A stretch of DNA of 64,000 nt from Terasakiella sp033100395 (GTDB lineage: Bacteria; Pseudomonadota; Alphaproteobacteria; Rhodospirillales; Terasakiellaceae). The stretch covers positions 11,815 through 75,814 of the forward strand of contig NZ_JAWLVJ010000022.1 in assembly GCF_033100395.1 (NCBI RefSeq). The letters run 5' to 3'. The translations under genes and the position numbers were made by a program. Positions within the stretch are counted from its first letter, which is position 1; the number at the start of each line of letters is the position of its first letter. Below are positions 34,949-43,343 of the stretch, in pieces. The notes beneath the pieces were generated by a model that was given only the letters and a program-made list of their open reading frames with translations, was not told where the DNA came from and searched no databases.

Positions 34949-37601
34949 ACAAACTCGCACAACATGCCCATATTGCGGCGTCGGATGCGGGGTGCTGGTC
35001 ACCAAACAAGAAGATGGCGCAATTAAAGTTGAGGGTGATCCTGATCACCCTGCCAACTTTGGCAAGCTCTGTTCAAAAGGCAGTGCGTTGGCAGAAACGC
35101 TGACCCCGGAAGGGCGCTTGCTCAAACCGAAAATCTCTGGTCGCAATACGGACTGGGACGAAGCCATCGACCATGTGGCGATGAATTTTGCGGATGTCAT
35201 TGCCAAGCATGGACCTGATGCGGTTGCCTTTTACGTTTCGGGTCAATTGCTGACGGAAGATTATTATGTCGCCAACAAGCTGATCAAAGGCTTTATGGGC
35301 ACAGCAAATATCGATACGAACTCTCGTTTGTGTATGAGTTCAAGTGTCGCAGGCCACAAACGTGCTTTTGGGTCCGACACCGTACCGCAAACTTATGAAG
35401 ATCTGGAACAATCTGATTTGGTTGTGCTGGTGGGATCAAACCTTGCGTGGTGTCACCCTATTCTTTATCAGCGCTTGAAAGCGGCTAAGGAAAAATGGGG
35501 CACCAAAGTTGTCGTTATTGATCCACGCAAGACGGCAACTTGCGATATCGCAGACCTGCATCTGGCGATTAAACCACGCCATGACGTGTTGCTGTTTAAT
35601 GGTCTGTTGAACTATTTGCAGGAACATGACGCCATTGACCATAATTTTGTCAGCCACCATGTGGAAGATAGTGTCAATGCGTTGAATACCGCCCGCGTGG
35701 AAGCATCAGATTATCAGTCAGTTGCGCGTCGTTGTGATCTGCCCATGGCCGACCTCATGGCTTTTTATGAAATGTTTCTGAAGACGGAAAAGACTCTGAC
35801 CGCTTATAGCCAGGGGGTGAACCAGTCTTCGCAAGGTACAGATAAAGTAAATTCTATCCTGAACTGTCACCTTTATACGGGACGGATCGGCAAGGTGGGT
35901 TGTGGTCCGTTATCGGTTACCGGCCAGCCCAATGCCATGGGCGGGCGCGAAGTTGGCGGTCTTGCCAACATGCTGGCGGCCCATATGGATTATAATCCGG
36001 CTGATCTGAACCGGGTTAAAACCTTCTGGGAAGCGCCACACATGGTGGGTAAACCCGGCCTTAAAGCAGTTGATATGTTTGAAGCGGTCCATAATGGCGA
36101 TATCAAAGCCATCTGGATCATGGCGACCAACCCGGTTGTTTCCTTACCCAATGCCAATCGCGTGCGTGAAGCGTTGGAGAAATGCCCGTTTGTTGTGGTG
36201 TCTGACTGTATGGATAATACGGATACAGCAACTTATGCGGACGTGCTGTTACCAGCCGCCACATGGGGGGAGCGCAACGGGACGGTGACCAATACGGAAC
36301 GTCGCATTTCACGCCAACGCAATTTCACCGACCTGCCGGGTGACGCTTTGCCCGACTGGAAAATTCTGACCAAAGTTGCCCATGCGCTGGGGTATGAAGA
36401 CCAGTTCCCGTATGACATTTCCTTCGATGTATTTAAGGAACATGTCGCCTTATCTGCCTTTGAAAATGAAGGCACGCGTGATTTTGATTTGTCTGGCTGG
36501 ATCGAACTGGATAAAGAGCATTTCGACGATATGGTCCCGACCCAATGGCCGGTCCGGACTCATCCGAAGAAGCGTTTCTTTAGCGACGGTTTTTTCTATA
36601 CCCCGTCTGGCAAAGCCAATATGGTGGAAACCAAGTTCAAGCCGCCAGTTTATGAACCCAATGCGGAATTCCCCTATATCCTGAATACGGGGCGTATTCG
36701 CGACCATTGGCACACGATGACGCGTACGGGCCTGACGCCGCGCTTGTCACGCCATATCCATGAACCATATCTGGAAATCAATCCGGAAGCGGCCAATAAA
36801 GAAGGTCTGACGGAAGGCGATCTGGTCAAGGTGACTTCTAAATGGGGGCATGCGGTTCTGCGTCTTAAGACAACGGATGCGTTGCGAAGCTCAGAACTGT
36901 TTATGCCCATGCATTGGAGTGATGAAAACAGTTCCCACGCGGTTGTGGGACGTCTGGTCAATCCGGTGGTTGATCCGTTTTCGGGCCAACCGGAGAGCAA
37001 GCACACACCTGTGACCATCGATAAATATGTCCCTGATTGGCATGGTTTGCTGATCACACGTGAAAAGATCGAAACACAGGGCTTTGCCTATTGGTGTCGA
37101 ACCAAATCCAATGGCTGTTATATCTATGATCTGGCAGGCTTGGGGGAACCATCTGACTGGGATGATTATGCCAACGTCCTGTTGGGCAATGGGGATACGA
37201 TTTCCCTTGTGGATAAGAAGCGCAATCACCGTCGTTTTGCGGTGATCAAGGACGATAAACCGACAGGTGTTCTGATTGTTTCTGAAGATAAAGATGCCAT
37301 CCCGTCACGCAACTGGATTGCCCAGTTGTTTGAACAGGATCAAATCACATCGGATGAACGCTTAACGCTTCTGACCGCCAAGCCAGCGGGGGCCATGCCG
37401 GAAAAAGGTGATATCGTTTGTTCCTGCTTTAATGTGGGCTTGCTGGAAATTCAGCGTGCCATCACAGAAGGCGGGGCGATGACGGTGGAAGCCATCGGTC
37501 AAAGCTTAAAGGCCGGAACCAACTGCGGGTCCTGCCAAAGTGAGATCGGGCAGATCATCGAAAATGCCACCCCGAAAAAAGAAATCCCGAAAGTGGCTTA
37601 A
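34941..37601 (+). CDS. nasA: Assimilatory nitrate reductase catalytic subunit
   Basis: The 886-residue molybdopterin oxidoreductase reduces nitrate to nitrite in the cytoplasm. An N-terminal 4Fe-4S site (CPYCGVGCGV then KLCSKGSALAE) precedes the bis-MGD domains (GSNLAWCHPILYQRL; SVTGQPNAMGGREVGGL), a C-terminal dinucleotide-binding domain, and a last BFD-type [2Fe-2S] domain (CSCFNVGLLEI with NCGSCQSEI). That domain likely accepts electrons, since no NADH-dependent NasC partner is encoded here. No twin-arginine signal is present. A strong terminator follows. Confidence 0.94.
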   Translation: MAEQTRTTCPYCGVGCGVLVTKQEDGAIKVEGDPDHPANFGKLCSKGSALAETLTPEGRLLKPKISGRNTDWDEAIDHVAMNFADVIAKHGPDAVAFYVSGQLLTEDYYVANKLIKGFMGTANIDTNSRLCMSSSVAGHKRAFGSDTVPQTYEDLEQSDLVVLVGSNLAWCHPILYQRLKAAKEKWGTKVVVIDPRKTATCDIADLHLAIKPRHDVLLFNGLLNYLQEHDAIDHNFVSHHVEDSVNALNTARVEASDYQSVARRCDLPMADLMAFYEMFLKTEKTLTAYSQGVNQSSQGTDKVNSILNCHLYTGRIGKVGCGPLSVTGQPNAMGGREVGGLANMLAAHMDYNPADLNRVKTFWEAPHMVGKPGLKAVDMFEAVHNGDIKAIWIMATNPVVSLPNANRVREALEKCPFVVVSDCMDNTDTATYADVLLPAATWGERNGTVTNTERRISRQRNFTDLPGDALPDWKILTKVAHALGYEDQFPYDISFDVFKEHVALSAFENEGTRDFDLSGWIELDKEHFDDMVPTQWPVRTHPKKRFFSDGFFYTPSGKANMVETKFKPPVYEPNAEFPYILNTGRIRDHWHTMTRTGLTPRLSRHIHEPYLEINPEAANKEGLTEGDLVKVTSKWGHAVLRLKTTDALRSSELFMPMHWSDENSSHAVVGRLVNPVVDPFSGQPESKHTPVTIDKYVPDWHGLLITREKIETQGFAYWCRTKSNGCYIYDLAGLGEPSDWDDYANVLLGNGDTISLVDKKRNHRRFAVIKDDKPTGVLIVSEDKDAIPSRNWIAQLFEQDQITSDERLTLLTAKPAGAMPEKGDIVCSCFNVGLLEIQRAITEGGAMTVEAIGQSLKAGTNCGSCQSEIGQIIENATPKKEIPKVA

Positions 37602-37607
37602 AGAAAC

Positions 37608-37646
37608 AAAACGGCTGAGAAAGTGAAAACCTTCTCAGCCGTTTTT
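37608..37646 (+). terminator. Intrinsic terminator of the nitrate operon
   Basis: AAACGGCTGAGAA pairs with TTCTCAGCCGTTT around a short A-rich loop, followed by a T run. The left side is A-rich, so it may also terminate the convergent GAPDH gene. Confidence 0.88.
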
Positions 37647-37666
37647 TATGGATCAGTATGTGATCT

Positions 37667-39106
37667 TTATTCCGCAGGAACAGTGATCATTTTCAGACCA
37701 GCGATTTCCTGCATCATACGGATAACCTGTGCAGAATAACCTGCTTCGTTATCGTACCATACGTAGAGAACCAGACGGTTGCCATCAACGATGGTAGCCT
37801 GGCTGTCAACAACACCTGCGTGCGGGTTACCAACAAGGTCAGAAGATACAGCTTCGGTAGAAGCAGTGTAATCGATCTGATCCTGCAGGGAAGAATACAA
37901 GGAAACTTCACGCAGGAAGTCGTTCATTTCTTCAGCAGTGGTGTTTTTCTTCAGGTTCAGGTTCAGAATCGCCATGGAAACGTTTGGTGTTGGGACACGA
38001 ACCGCGTTACCTGTCAGCTTGCCTTTCATCTGTGGCAGACATTTGGCAACAGCAGAAGCTGCACCTGTTGATGTCAGAACCATGTTCATGGCAGCAGCAC
38101 GACCGCGACGATCACCTTTGTGGTAGTTATCGATCAGGTTTTGGTCGTTGGTGTAAGCGTGAATTGTTTCAACATGGCCGTTTTCAACACCGTATTCATC
38201 GTCCAGAACTTTCAGGACAGGTGTGATGGCGTTTGTTGTACAAGACGCTGCAGACAGGATGGTGTCGCTGTCAGCGATATCTTCGTGGTTTACACCGTAT
38301 ACGATGTTCTTGATGTCGCCTTTACCTGGTGCTGTCAGAAGCGCTTTGGCAGCGCCTGGGCATTTCAGGTGTTGGCCGAGGCCTTCTTCGTCACGCCACA
38401 GGCCAGTGTTGTCCACGACCAGAGCGTTCTTGATACCGTATTTTGTGTAATCAACGTCAGCAGGGCTGTTTGCATAGATGACTTTGATGTAAACGCCGTT
38501 TGCGATGATTGCGCCTTCTTCCTCATCAACAGTGATGGAACCGTTGAAAGGACCGTGTACAGAGTCACGACGCAGCAGAGAGGCACGCTTTTGCAGGTCA
38601 CCGTCTTTACCGCCACGAACAACGATGGCACGCAGACGCATTTTGTTACCCGCACCCACGCGTTCGATCATCATACGGGCGAGCAGGCGACCGATACGAC
38701 CGAAACCGTAAAGAACAACGTCTTGTGGTTCGTCCAGTACAGTGCCTTTACCTGTGTTGATGCTTGCCAGTTGTTCAGTCAGGAAGGATTTCGCATCACC
38801 ACCATTTTGTGTAAATGTGTGGCAAAGCTTGCCCAAATCAACACGGGCAGGCGCCAGATCCATGTCGATCATGGTTTTCAGCAGTTCCAGGCTTTTGCGA
38901 ACGTCCAGAACTTCGCCAACCATCTGGTTTGCGTAGCGGTGTGCTTTCAGGATGTCGATAGTGTTGTGGTTTTGGATACGACGTCCAAAAACGCGGATGG
39001 TTACACCGTTATCGCGGTACAGTTGACCAACCAGCGGGATCATTTGCTCAGCTGCGCTTTGTTGATCTTTCCACTTATCAAAGTGAATCGCGCTTGAATC
39101 CGTCAT
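37667..39106 (-). CDS. Long-form glyceraldehyde-3-phosphate dehydrogenase homologue
   Basis: The 479-residue protein has an extra N-terminal region of about 130 residues before the Rossmann motif VVLYGFGRIGRLLARMM. It keeps the GAPDH active site (SAASCTTNAITP), the catalytic His (ETIHAYTNDQNLIDN) and TSTGAASAVAK. The start at 39106 follows AAAAGGAATATTG; an upstream start lacks a ribosome site. Long GAPDHs of about 480 residues occur in several proteobacteria beside the usual enzyme. Cofactor and direction are unknown; a role in gluconeogenesis is a guess. It is the third GAPDH-family gene here. Confidence 0.85.
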   Translation of the reverse strand: MTDSSAIHFDKWKDQQSAAEQMIPLVGQLYRDNGVTIRVFGRRIQNHNTIDILKAHRYANQMVGEVLDVRKSLELLKTMIDMDLAPARVDLGKLCHTFTQNGGDAKSFLTEQLASINTGKGTVLDEPQDVVLYGFGRIGRLLARMMIERVGAGNKMRLRAIVVRGGKDGDLQKRASLLRRDSVHGPFNGSITVDEEEGAIIANGVYIKVIYANSPADVDYTKYGIKNALVVDNTGLWRDEEGLGQHLKCPGAAKALLTAPGKGDIKNIVYGVNHEDIADSDTILSAASCTTNAITPVLKVLDDEYGVENGHVETIHAYTNDQNLIDNYHKGDRRGRAAAMNMVLTSTGAASAVAKCLPQMKGKLTGNAVRVPTPNVSMAILNLNLKKNTTAEEMNDFLREVSLYSSLQDQIDYTASTEAVSSDLVGNPHAGVVDSQATIVDGNRLVLYVWYDNEAGYSAQVIRMMQEIAGLKMITVPAE

Positions 39107-39435
39107 ATTCAATATTCCTTTTGCCATAGATAAAAACAGGAATAACCAAATCGAATTTCCAAGGCGAATACCGACAATAAGCAGCCCTGAATATGGGTTT
39201 TCGAGTTGGCCCCCAAATTCTGTGCCCGTAGATACCAAAACTGATCTCAAAAAGAAACCCTAAACTGCGATTCTTATACCTAAGTTGTTTGTGTTTTTTT
39301 TATTTACCGATTACCGTGCGGTTTGTACCATATTCATCACCTTGTGAATTATGAATGACAAGATTGAGTAACCTCTGATATTCATTGAAGAATTGAGGGT
39401 AAAGAGATAGACTGGAAAGATTGGGGGAGGGTATC
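39107..39435. other. Divergent spacer between the long GAPDH and the binding protein
   Basis: About 330 bases between two divergent genes. I see no open frame, RNA or convincing operator. It should hold promoters for both sides; an AT-rich T tract at about 39293-39304 is the only notable feature. Confidence 0.3.
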
Positions 39436-40914
39436 GTGAAGAAAAATATTCAAAAGTTCCTTCTTATTCTTTCTTGCCTCATTTTTGGGGCCGCAGTGCC
39501 AGTACTGGCGGCTGATCCTGTTGTGGTGACCGTTTCGCATGATATGCTCAAGGGACTTCCGCGCGATGCGCGCTGCCTGCAGAAAATTCAGGAAAATTTT
39601 TCAGAAGTACTGGTCAAGGATGAACCGTGGAAGCGGATTATCCAGTCGTTAGAGACCGGAAAGGCTGATCTTACCCCTTGCATTTTTAAAAATGCCGAAC
39701 GGGAAACCTTTCTGGATTTCTATGGTCCCATCGCTGTTTTGCCAATCGTTCTGATTTCAAGGCAAGAAAAAGACGTAACATTGGATCAGATCAAAGATTT
39801 GCGCGGTGTCTTTCATTTGGGCACCTCTTTGCTGGAAGATTACACCGATGATACCATGCAGGTGCAGCAGGTCCCCAATATCGATACGATCTTTTCTTTG
39901 ATCCGCTCAGGCCGCGTTGATTATTCGATCATTCCCAGCAATTTCCTGTTTGCACGGGAAACCGAAGGGTTTTCTTTTACCGAAATTGACTATATTCCGC
40001 TTTATATCGGGGTTAGCAAGAAATCGGTGCGCAAAAAACAGATTTTGGCGGAACTTAAGGAGAAGGTGCGCAAACTTCCTGTCCCTGAACCTGGTGCAGC
40101 GGTGAAAACGGTGACCTGGTCTGTCACCAGCTTTCCTCCTTTTGTGATGACCCAAGGGACTGATAAAGGGGAAGGGATTGCGGATAAGACGGTTGATTTT
40201 TATATCTCCCAAACCCCGGATTATAATCACAAGAAGGTCCCGATGACTATCCAACGGGTTCTGAAAATGATGCGTGATGGTAAGCCTGTTTGTAACGGGG
40301 CCTTGTTAAAGAATAAGGAACGTGAGGAATTTATCGATTTTGCTGCCCCTTACATCGCGATCTACCCCAACGGTGTGCTGACAACTAAGGCAGGTTTTGA
40401 AAAAATGCGGCCCTATCTGACAGATGATCACACGGTTGATTTTGAACTGATGGTGAAATCCGATCAAATCAGGCTTCGATACGATGCGGAACGATCTTAT
40501 TCCCCCATCATCGACAAGGTTTTGAGAGATCATATCGGGCGGGTGAAAAAACTGGATAAAAGCACTGGGGAGATTGATCTTCATACGGATTTAAAACACG
40601 TTCTTTCGCGCAATATTGATGCCGTATTGGGCCGTGCGGAAGAGGCTTACTATCAGGTAAAGGATAATAAGGGCATAGATGATCTGATTTTTTTGTCCAT
40701 TGCCTGGGATAAACCCTATCAGTTTGGTCATGTGGGATGCACCAAAGGAGCCTGGAACGACGCGTTGATCGCTGATTTAAACCGAATTTCCAAAACGCAC
40801 AGAACATCCAAAATGTTTACCTCCTTCTATACACGCTGGCTTCCGCCAACCATGCGTGATCGCTATGATACGCTTTCAAAAGATGTGTTTGGCAAAGAGA
40901 GGCAGGGGAAATAG
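39436..40914 (+). CDS. Periplasmic protein with two tandem SBP_bac_3-like domains
   Basis: The 492-residue product starts with a signal peptide (about 1-26, cleaved near VLAAD). The start is a GTG after GGGGGAGGG. Two segments of roughly 200-250 residues each look like family 3 solute-binding domains. In the first, KADLTPCIFKNAERETFLDFYGPI is the usual polar-amino-acid-binding pattern. In the second, PVCNGALLKNKEREEFIDFAAPYIAI repeats it. No transporter genes are adjacent, so it is more likely a sensor input or orphan binder. The ligand is unknown. Confidence 0.65.
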   Translation: MKKNIQKFLLILSCLIFGAAVPVLAADPVVVTVSHDMLKGLPRDARCLQKIQENFSEVLVKDEPWKRIIQSLETGKADLTPCIFKNAERETFLDFYGPIAVLPIVLISRQEKDVTLDQIKDLRGVFHLGTSLLEDYTDDTMQVQQVPNIDTIFSLIRSGRVDYSIIPSNFLFARETEGFSFTEIDYIPLYIGVSKKSVRKKQILAELKEKVRKLPVPEPGAAVKTVTWSVTSFPPFVMTQGTDKGEGIADKTVDFYISQTPDYNHKKVPMTIQRVLKMMRDGKPVCNGALLKNKEREEFIDFAAPYIAIYPNGVLTTKAGFEKMRPYLTDDHTVDFELMVKSDQIRLRYDAERSYSPIIDKVLRDHIGRVKKLDKSTGEIDLHTDLKHVLSRNIDAVLGRAEEAYYQVKDNKGIDDLIFLSIAWDKPYQFGHVGCTKGAWNDALIADLNRISKTHRTSKMFTSFYTRWLPPTMRDRYDTLSKDVFGKERQGK

Positions 40915-40942
40915 TGCGACAGGTGTGGTCTAAGGCGATGTG

Positions 40943-41038
40943 ATGACGGATCGCATCTTCAATTTCCTGAATGGCCGATTGAATTTTGAAGGCCGTGAGG
41001 CTATATCCCTTGATCCCTATTTAGATGAACCAGGATAA
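40943..41038 (+). CDS. Possible small protein (31 residues)
   Basis: An ATG with AAGG seven bases upstream opens a 31-codon frame ending two bases before the next gene's ATG. The peptide is MTDRIFNFLNGRLNFEGREA onward, ending DEPG. It is soluble and mixed in charge. Its tight spacing and good ribosome site suggest co-translation with the zinc-ribbon protein. I recognise no family, and an overlap by chance is possible. Confidence 0.35.
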   Translation: MTDRIFNFLNGRLNFEGREAISLDPYLDEPG

Positions 41039-41040
41039 AA

Positions 41041-41241
41041 ATGGCTTATAAAAAACGCGTCCCCAAGACAATTTCGCACACCAAATATGTCTGTTCTGAC
41101 TGCGGCAATCCGGTGGATATGCAATCGACCAAATGCCCGTCCTGTAAAACAGACGTAACGCACGCACCACCTTATCGTTTGGTGTTGAATTTGATTGCCT
41201 TGGTTGCTTTTGGGGTCTTTGCTTATTATACGATGAATTAG
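41041..41241 (+). CDS. Small zinc-ribbon membrane-anchored protein
   Basis: The 66-residue product has a zinc ribbon made of CSDC (residues 18-21) and CPSC (33-36) and one C-terminal membrane helix (about 46-64). So the ribbon probably faces the cytoplasm at the membrane. Function unknown. It sits just after a possible 31-residue frame on the same strand and is convergent with the SDR gene. Confidence 0.65.
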   Translation: MAYKKRVPKTISHTKYVCSDCGNPVDMQSTKCPSCKTDVTHAPPYRLVLNLIALVAFGVFAYYTMN

Positions 41242-41249
41242 TTTGCGAT

Positions 41250-41933
41250 CTACCAGGGAATGTCAGTGCCATCATACGAATAGAACTGGCCCGTGTTTTC
41301 CATGCTCAACCCGTCAATCACCTTTCGCATGCCTGTGATGCTTTCAGACGGTGTGATGGCAGCATTTGCACCACCCATGTCGGTCTGGACCCAGCCGGGG
41401 TGGAGGGCCAGGACAGCGATGTTTTTAAGCATAACGTCAAGGGACAGGCTTTTGATGACACCGTTCAGGCCAGCTTTCGAAGATCGGTAGATATATTCCC
41501 CGCCCACTGAATTGTTGCCGACGCTACCCATGATGGAGGAGATAAAGACGATTTTCTTTTGATCGGATTTTTCAATATGGGGCAAAAAGGCGCTGGCGAT
41601 TTTGGTCGGGGCGAGGATGTTGATGCGCAGGACCTCTTCCCATTCTCCGTAAGAAATTTCGCTGATTGCTTCCCCGCGCGGCCCGAAGGCACCTGCGTTG
41701 TTGATCAGCACATCAATAGGCGTGTCAGAAAGGTTCTGTGCCAACTGATCCACCGCGCCAAAATCACACACGTCTAATGCATGGAGGGACACGTTCCCGT
41801 CAGTTTCTTTCAAAGACGTGGCGGCATCAGGTTGGCGGCAGCAGGCGAGGACGTTCCAGCCAGCTTCGGCATATTGTTTGACAAATTCCAGGCCCAAGCC
41901 CCGGTTTGCCCCGGTAATCAATACTGTTGGCAT
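41250..41933 (-). CDS. Short-chain dehydrogenase/reductase (SDR)
   Basis: The 227-residue NAD(P)-dependent oxidoreductase carries the SDR cofactor motif TGANRGLG (residues 6-13), INNAG near 80, a catalytic Ser in VFISSIMGSVG, and YRSSK as the YxxxK catalytic pair. It resembles the C-factor/CsgA-like subgroup of SDRs. The substrate cannot be assigned. It ends a minus-strand group with the DUF2252 gene, three bases apart, so they are co-transcribed. Confidence 0.85.
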   Translation of the reverse strand: MPTVLITGANRGLGLEFVKQYAEAGWNVLACCRQPDAATSLKETDGNVSLHALDVCDFGAVDQLAQNLSDTPIDVLINNAGAFGPRGEAISEISYGEWEEVLRINILAPTKIASAFLPHIEKSDQKKIVFISSIMGSVGNNSVGGEYIYRSSKAGLNGVIKSLSLDVMLKNIAVLALHPGWVQTDMGGANAAITPSESITGMRKVIDGLSMENTGQFYSYDGTDIPW

Positions 41934-41936
41934 CTT

Positions 41937-43274
41937 TTATCCTATCGCCTGAGTTAACAATCCATGGTCCGTCACCGCTTGTTGTGCATAGGTTTCAGCC
42001 GTTGCAAGCAGTTCATCACCATGGGTTTTGATCGCATCGACCATCGCTGTTTCAAACAGGGTGGAACGACGATCCCCGCGTGAATGGGCAATGGCAAGGG
42101 ATTGGGCGCAGGCTTCGGCATATTGCACGAAGGCCTTATCTGGATTGTCCGCTTCCATGATATCTTCCGGGTCCACACCGTAGCGCGCGTGGTGGCGTGA
42201 TCGCACCAGCCAATGATGCCCATCCCATTCCAGGTCATCCAGGATAAGGTCCGGGCGGCGGTTCATACGGCGCTGGCATTCTACCGTCAGATGCGCTGGC
42301 ATTAATGTGTTGATGGGGCTCATATCCGGGAAGTGATGGATCATGGCGGCTTCACGTTGTTGTTTTACCTCTACCACATGGGCCAGCGGCAATTCAGCTT
42401 CTGTCACCGGGCCTTTTGGGCCGACCAGAAGGTAGAAACGATCCACATTGACGGAACCTGTCCCAGCCCCCAGACGTAAGGCGACATCCAGAATTTCATC
42501 ATCCATATAGGGGCGCATAGCGGCAATAACAGCAGCGCGGCGGCGCGCATCAATGGGGGCAAGTTTTTCATGTGGAGATTTAAAGCGCACGCCTTTTCCT
42601 ACGATATGGGCAAGCTTGCCAACGGTGGATTTGGTCATGAACTTTTTGCCAACGGCTGTGCGCTGGTGGGTTTTTGCCATATGAGGATGGAGGAAATGTT
42701 TCTTGCCGAACTTTTCAATCTCTTGATCGCGCAAATCAAGATTGACAGCAATCTCTTTGGCTGTGTCTGCCCAGGCCGTCAGAAACTTTGCGCAAGCTTT
42801 GTTGATGGCCTTGGCAGAAGGGACGGGTTTGTCTTCTGGGTCTTCGATTTCTTCCGTGCTGTACCGTCCGGCTTTTAGGCCTTCCAGATAATCGCCCAGT
42901 AAATGCAGGCTGGTCAGAAAGCGCAGGATATCAAAGACGGCGGGACCTTCACAGGCGTCATCAAAATCATTGGGTGCCCAGATGACCGTATCGCTGTGGC
43001 TGCCTTCTTCGGTGAAGAAACCGAAGTTGGAAAAATGGCAATCGCCCATAATCCGGGTGAGCGGGGCATCATAGAAAGCAGAGGGGATCGTGATCAGGTT
43101 AGCGGCGATATCCGCATAGAAAAGCTGGGCACTGCCGCGTAAAAACTGAAAAGGCGAGCGCGCCATCTTTTTATGTTTCTCACTCGCCTTGAATTTGGTG
43201 GGGGACGTGCCGTCAATGCGCTGCAGTTCTTTTCTTACAAACTGCCAGCGTGCTTCTTCTGATTGATCTGTCAT
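41937..43274 (-). CDS. DUF2252 domain protein
   Basis: The 445-residue product spans the whole DUF2252 family, with the conserved GDCHFSNFGFF near residue 91 and NDFDDACEGPAVFDILRF near 115. These resemble the catalytic and metal loops of the aminoglycoside-phosphotransferase/protein-kinase-like fold (HxxN, DFD). The pattern suggests a kinase-like enzyme, but no substrate is established that I can name. It is three bases upstream of the SDR gene on the same strand. Confidence 0.8.
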   Translation of the reverse strand: MTDQSEEARWQFVRKELQRIDGTSPTKFKASEKHKKMARSPFQFLRGSAQLFYADIAANLITIPSAFYDAPLTRIMGDCHFSNFGFFTEEGSHSDTVIWAPNDFDDACEGPAVFDILRFLTSLHLLGDYLEGLKAGRYSTEEIEDPEDKPVPSAKAINKACAKFLTAWADTAKEIAVNLDLRDQEIEKFGKKHFLHPHMAKTHQRTAVGKKFMTKSTVGKLAHIVGKGVRFKSPHEKLAPIDARRRAAVIAAMRPYMDDEILDVALRLGAGTGSVNVDRFYLLVGPKGPVTEAELPLAHVVEVKQQREAAMIHHFPDMSPINTLMPAHLTVECQRRMNRRPDLILDDLEWDGHHWLVRSRHHARYGVDPEDIMEADNPDKAFVQYAEACAQSLAIAHSRGDRRSTLFETAMVDAIKTHGDELLATAETYAQQAVTDHGLLTQAIG

Positions 43275-43343
43275 ATGCCTACCTCACTGTTTTTATCAGT
43301 TATGATAGGCACATGTGTCCTTTGGTGGCAACAGTTTCAAGCT

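Noticed and set aside
38120..39097. Long plus-strand frame opposite the long GAPDH gene
   Set aside because: It lies wholly antisense to a well-supported gene, has no ribosome site, and its peptide has no family likeness.
40915..41040. Terminator between the tandem binding protein and the zinc-ribbon gene
   Set aside because: I looked for a stem with T run and found none; the stretch instead holds a small frame.
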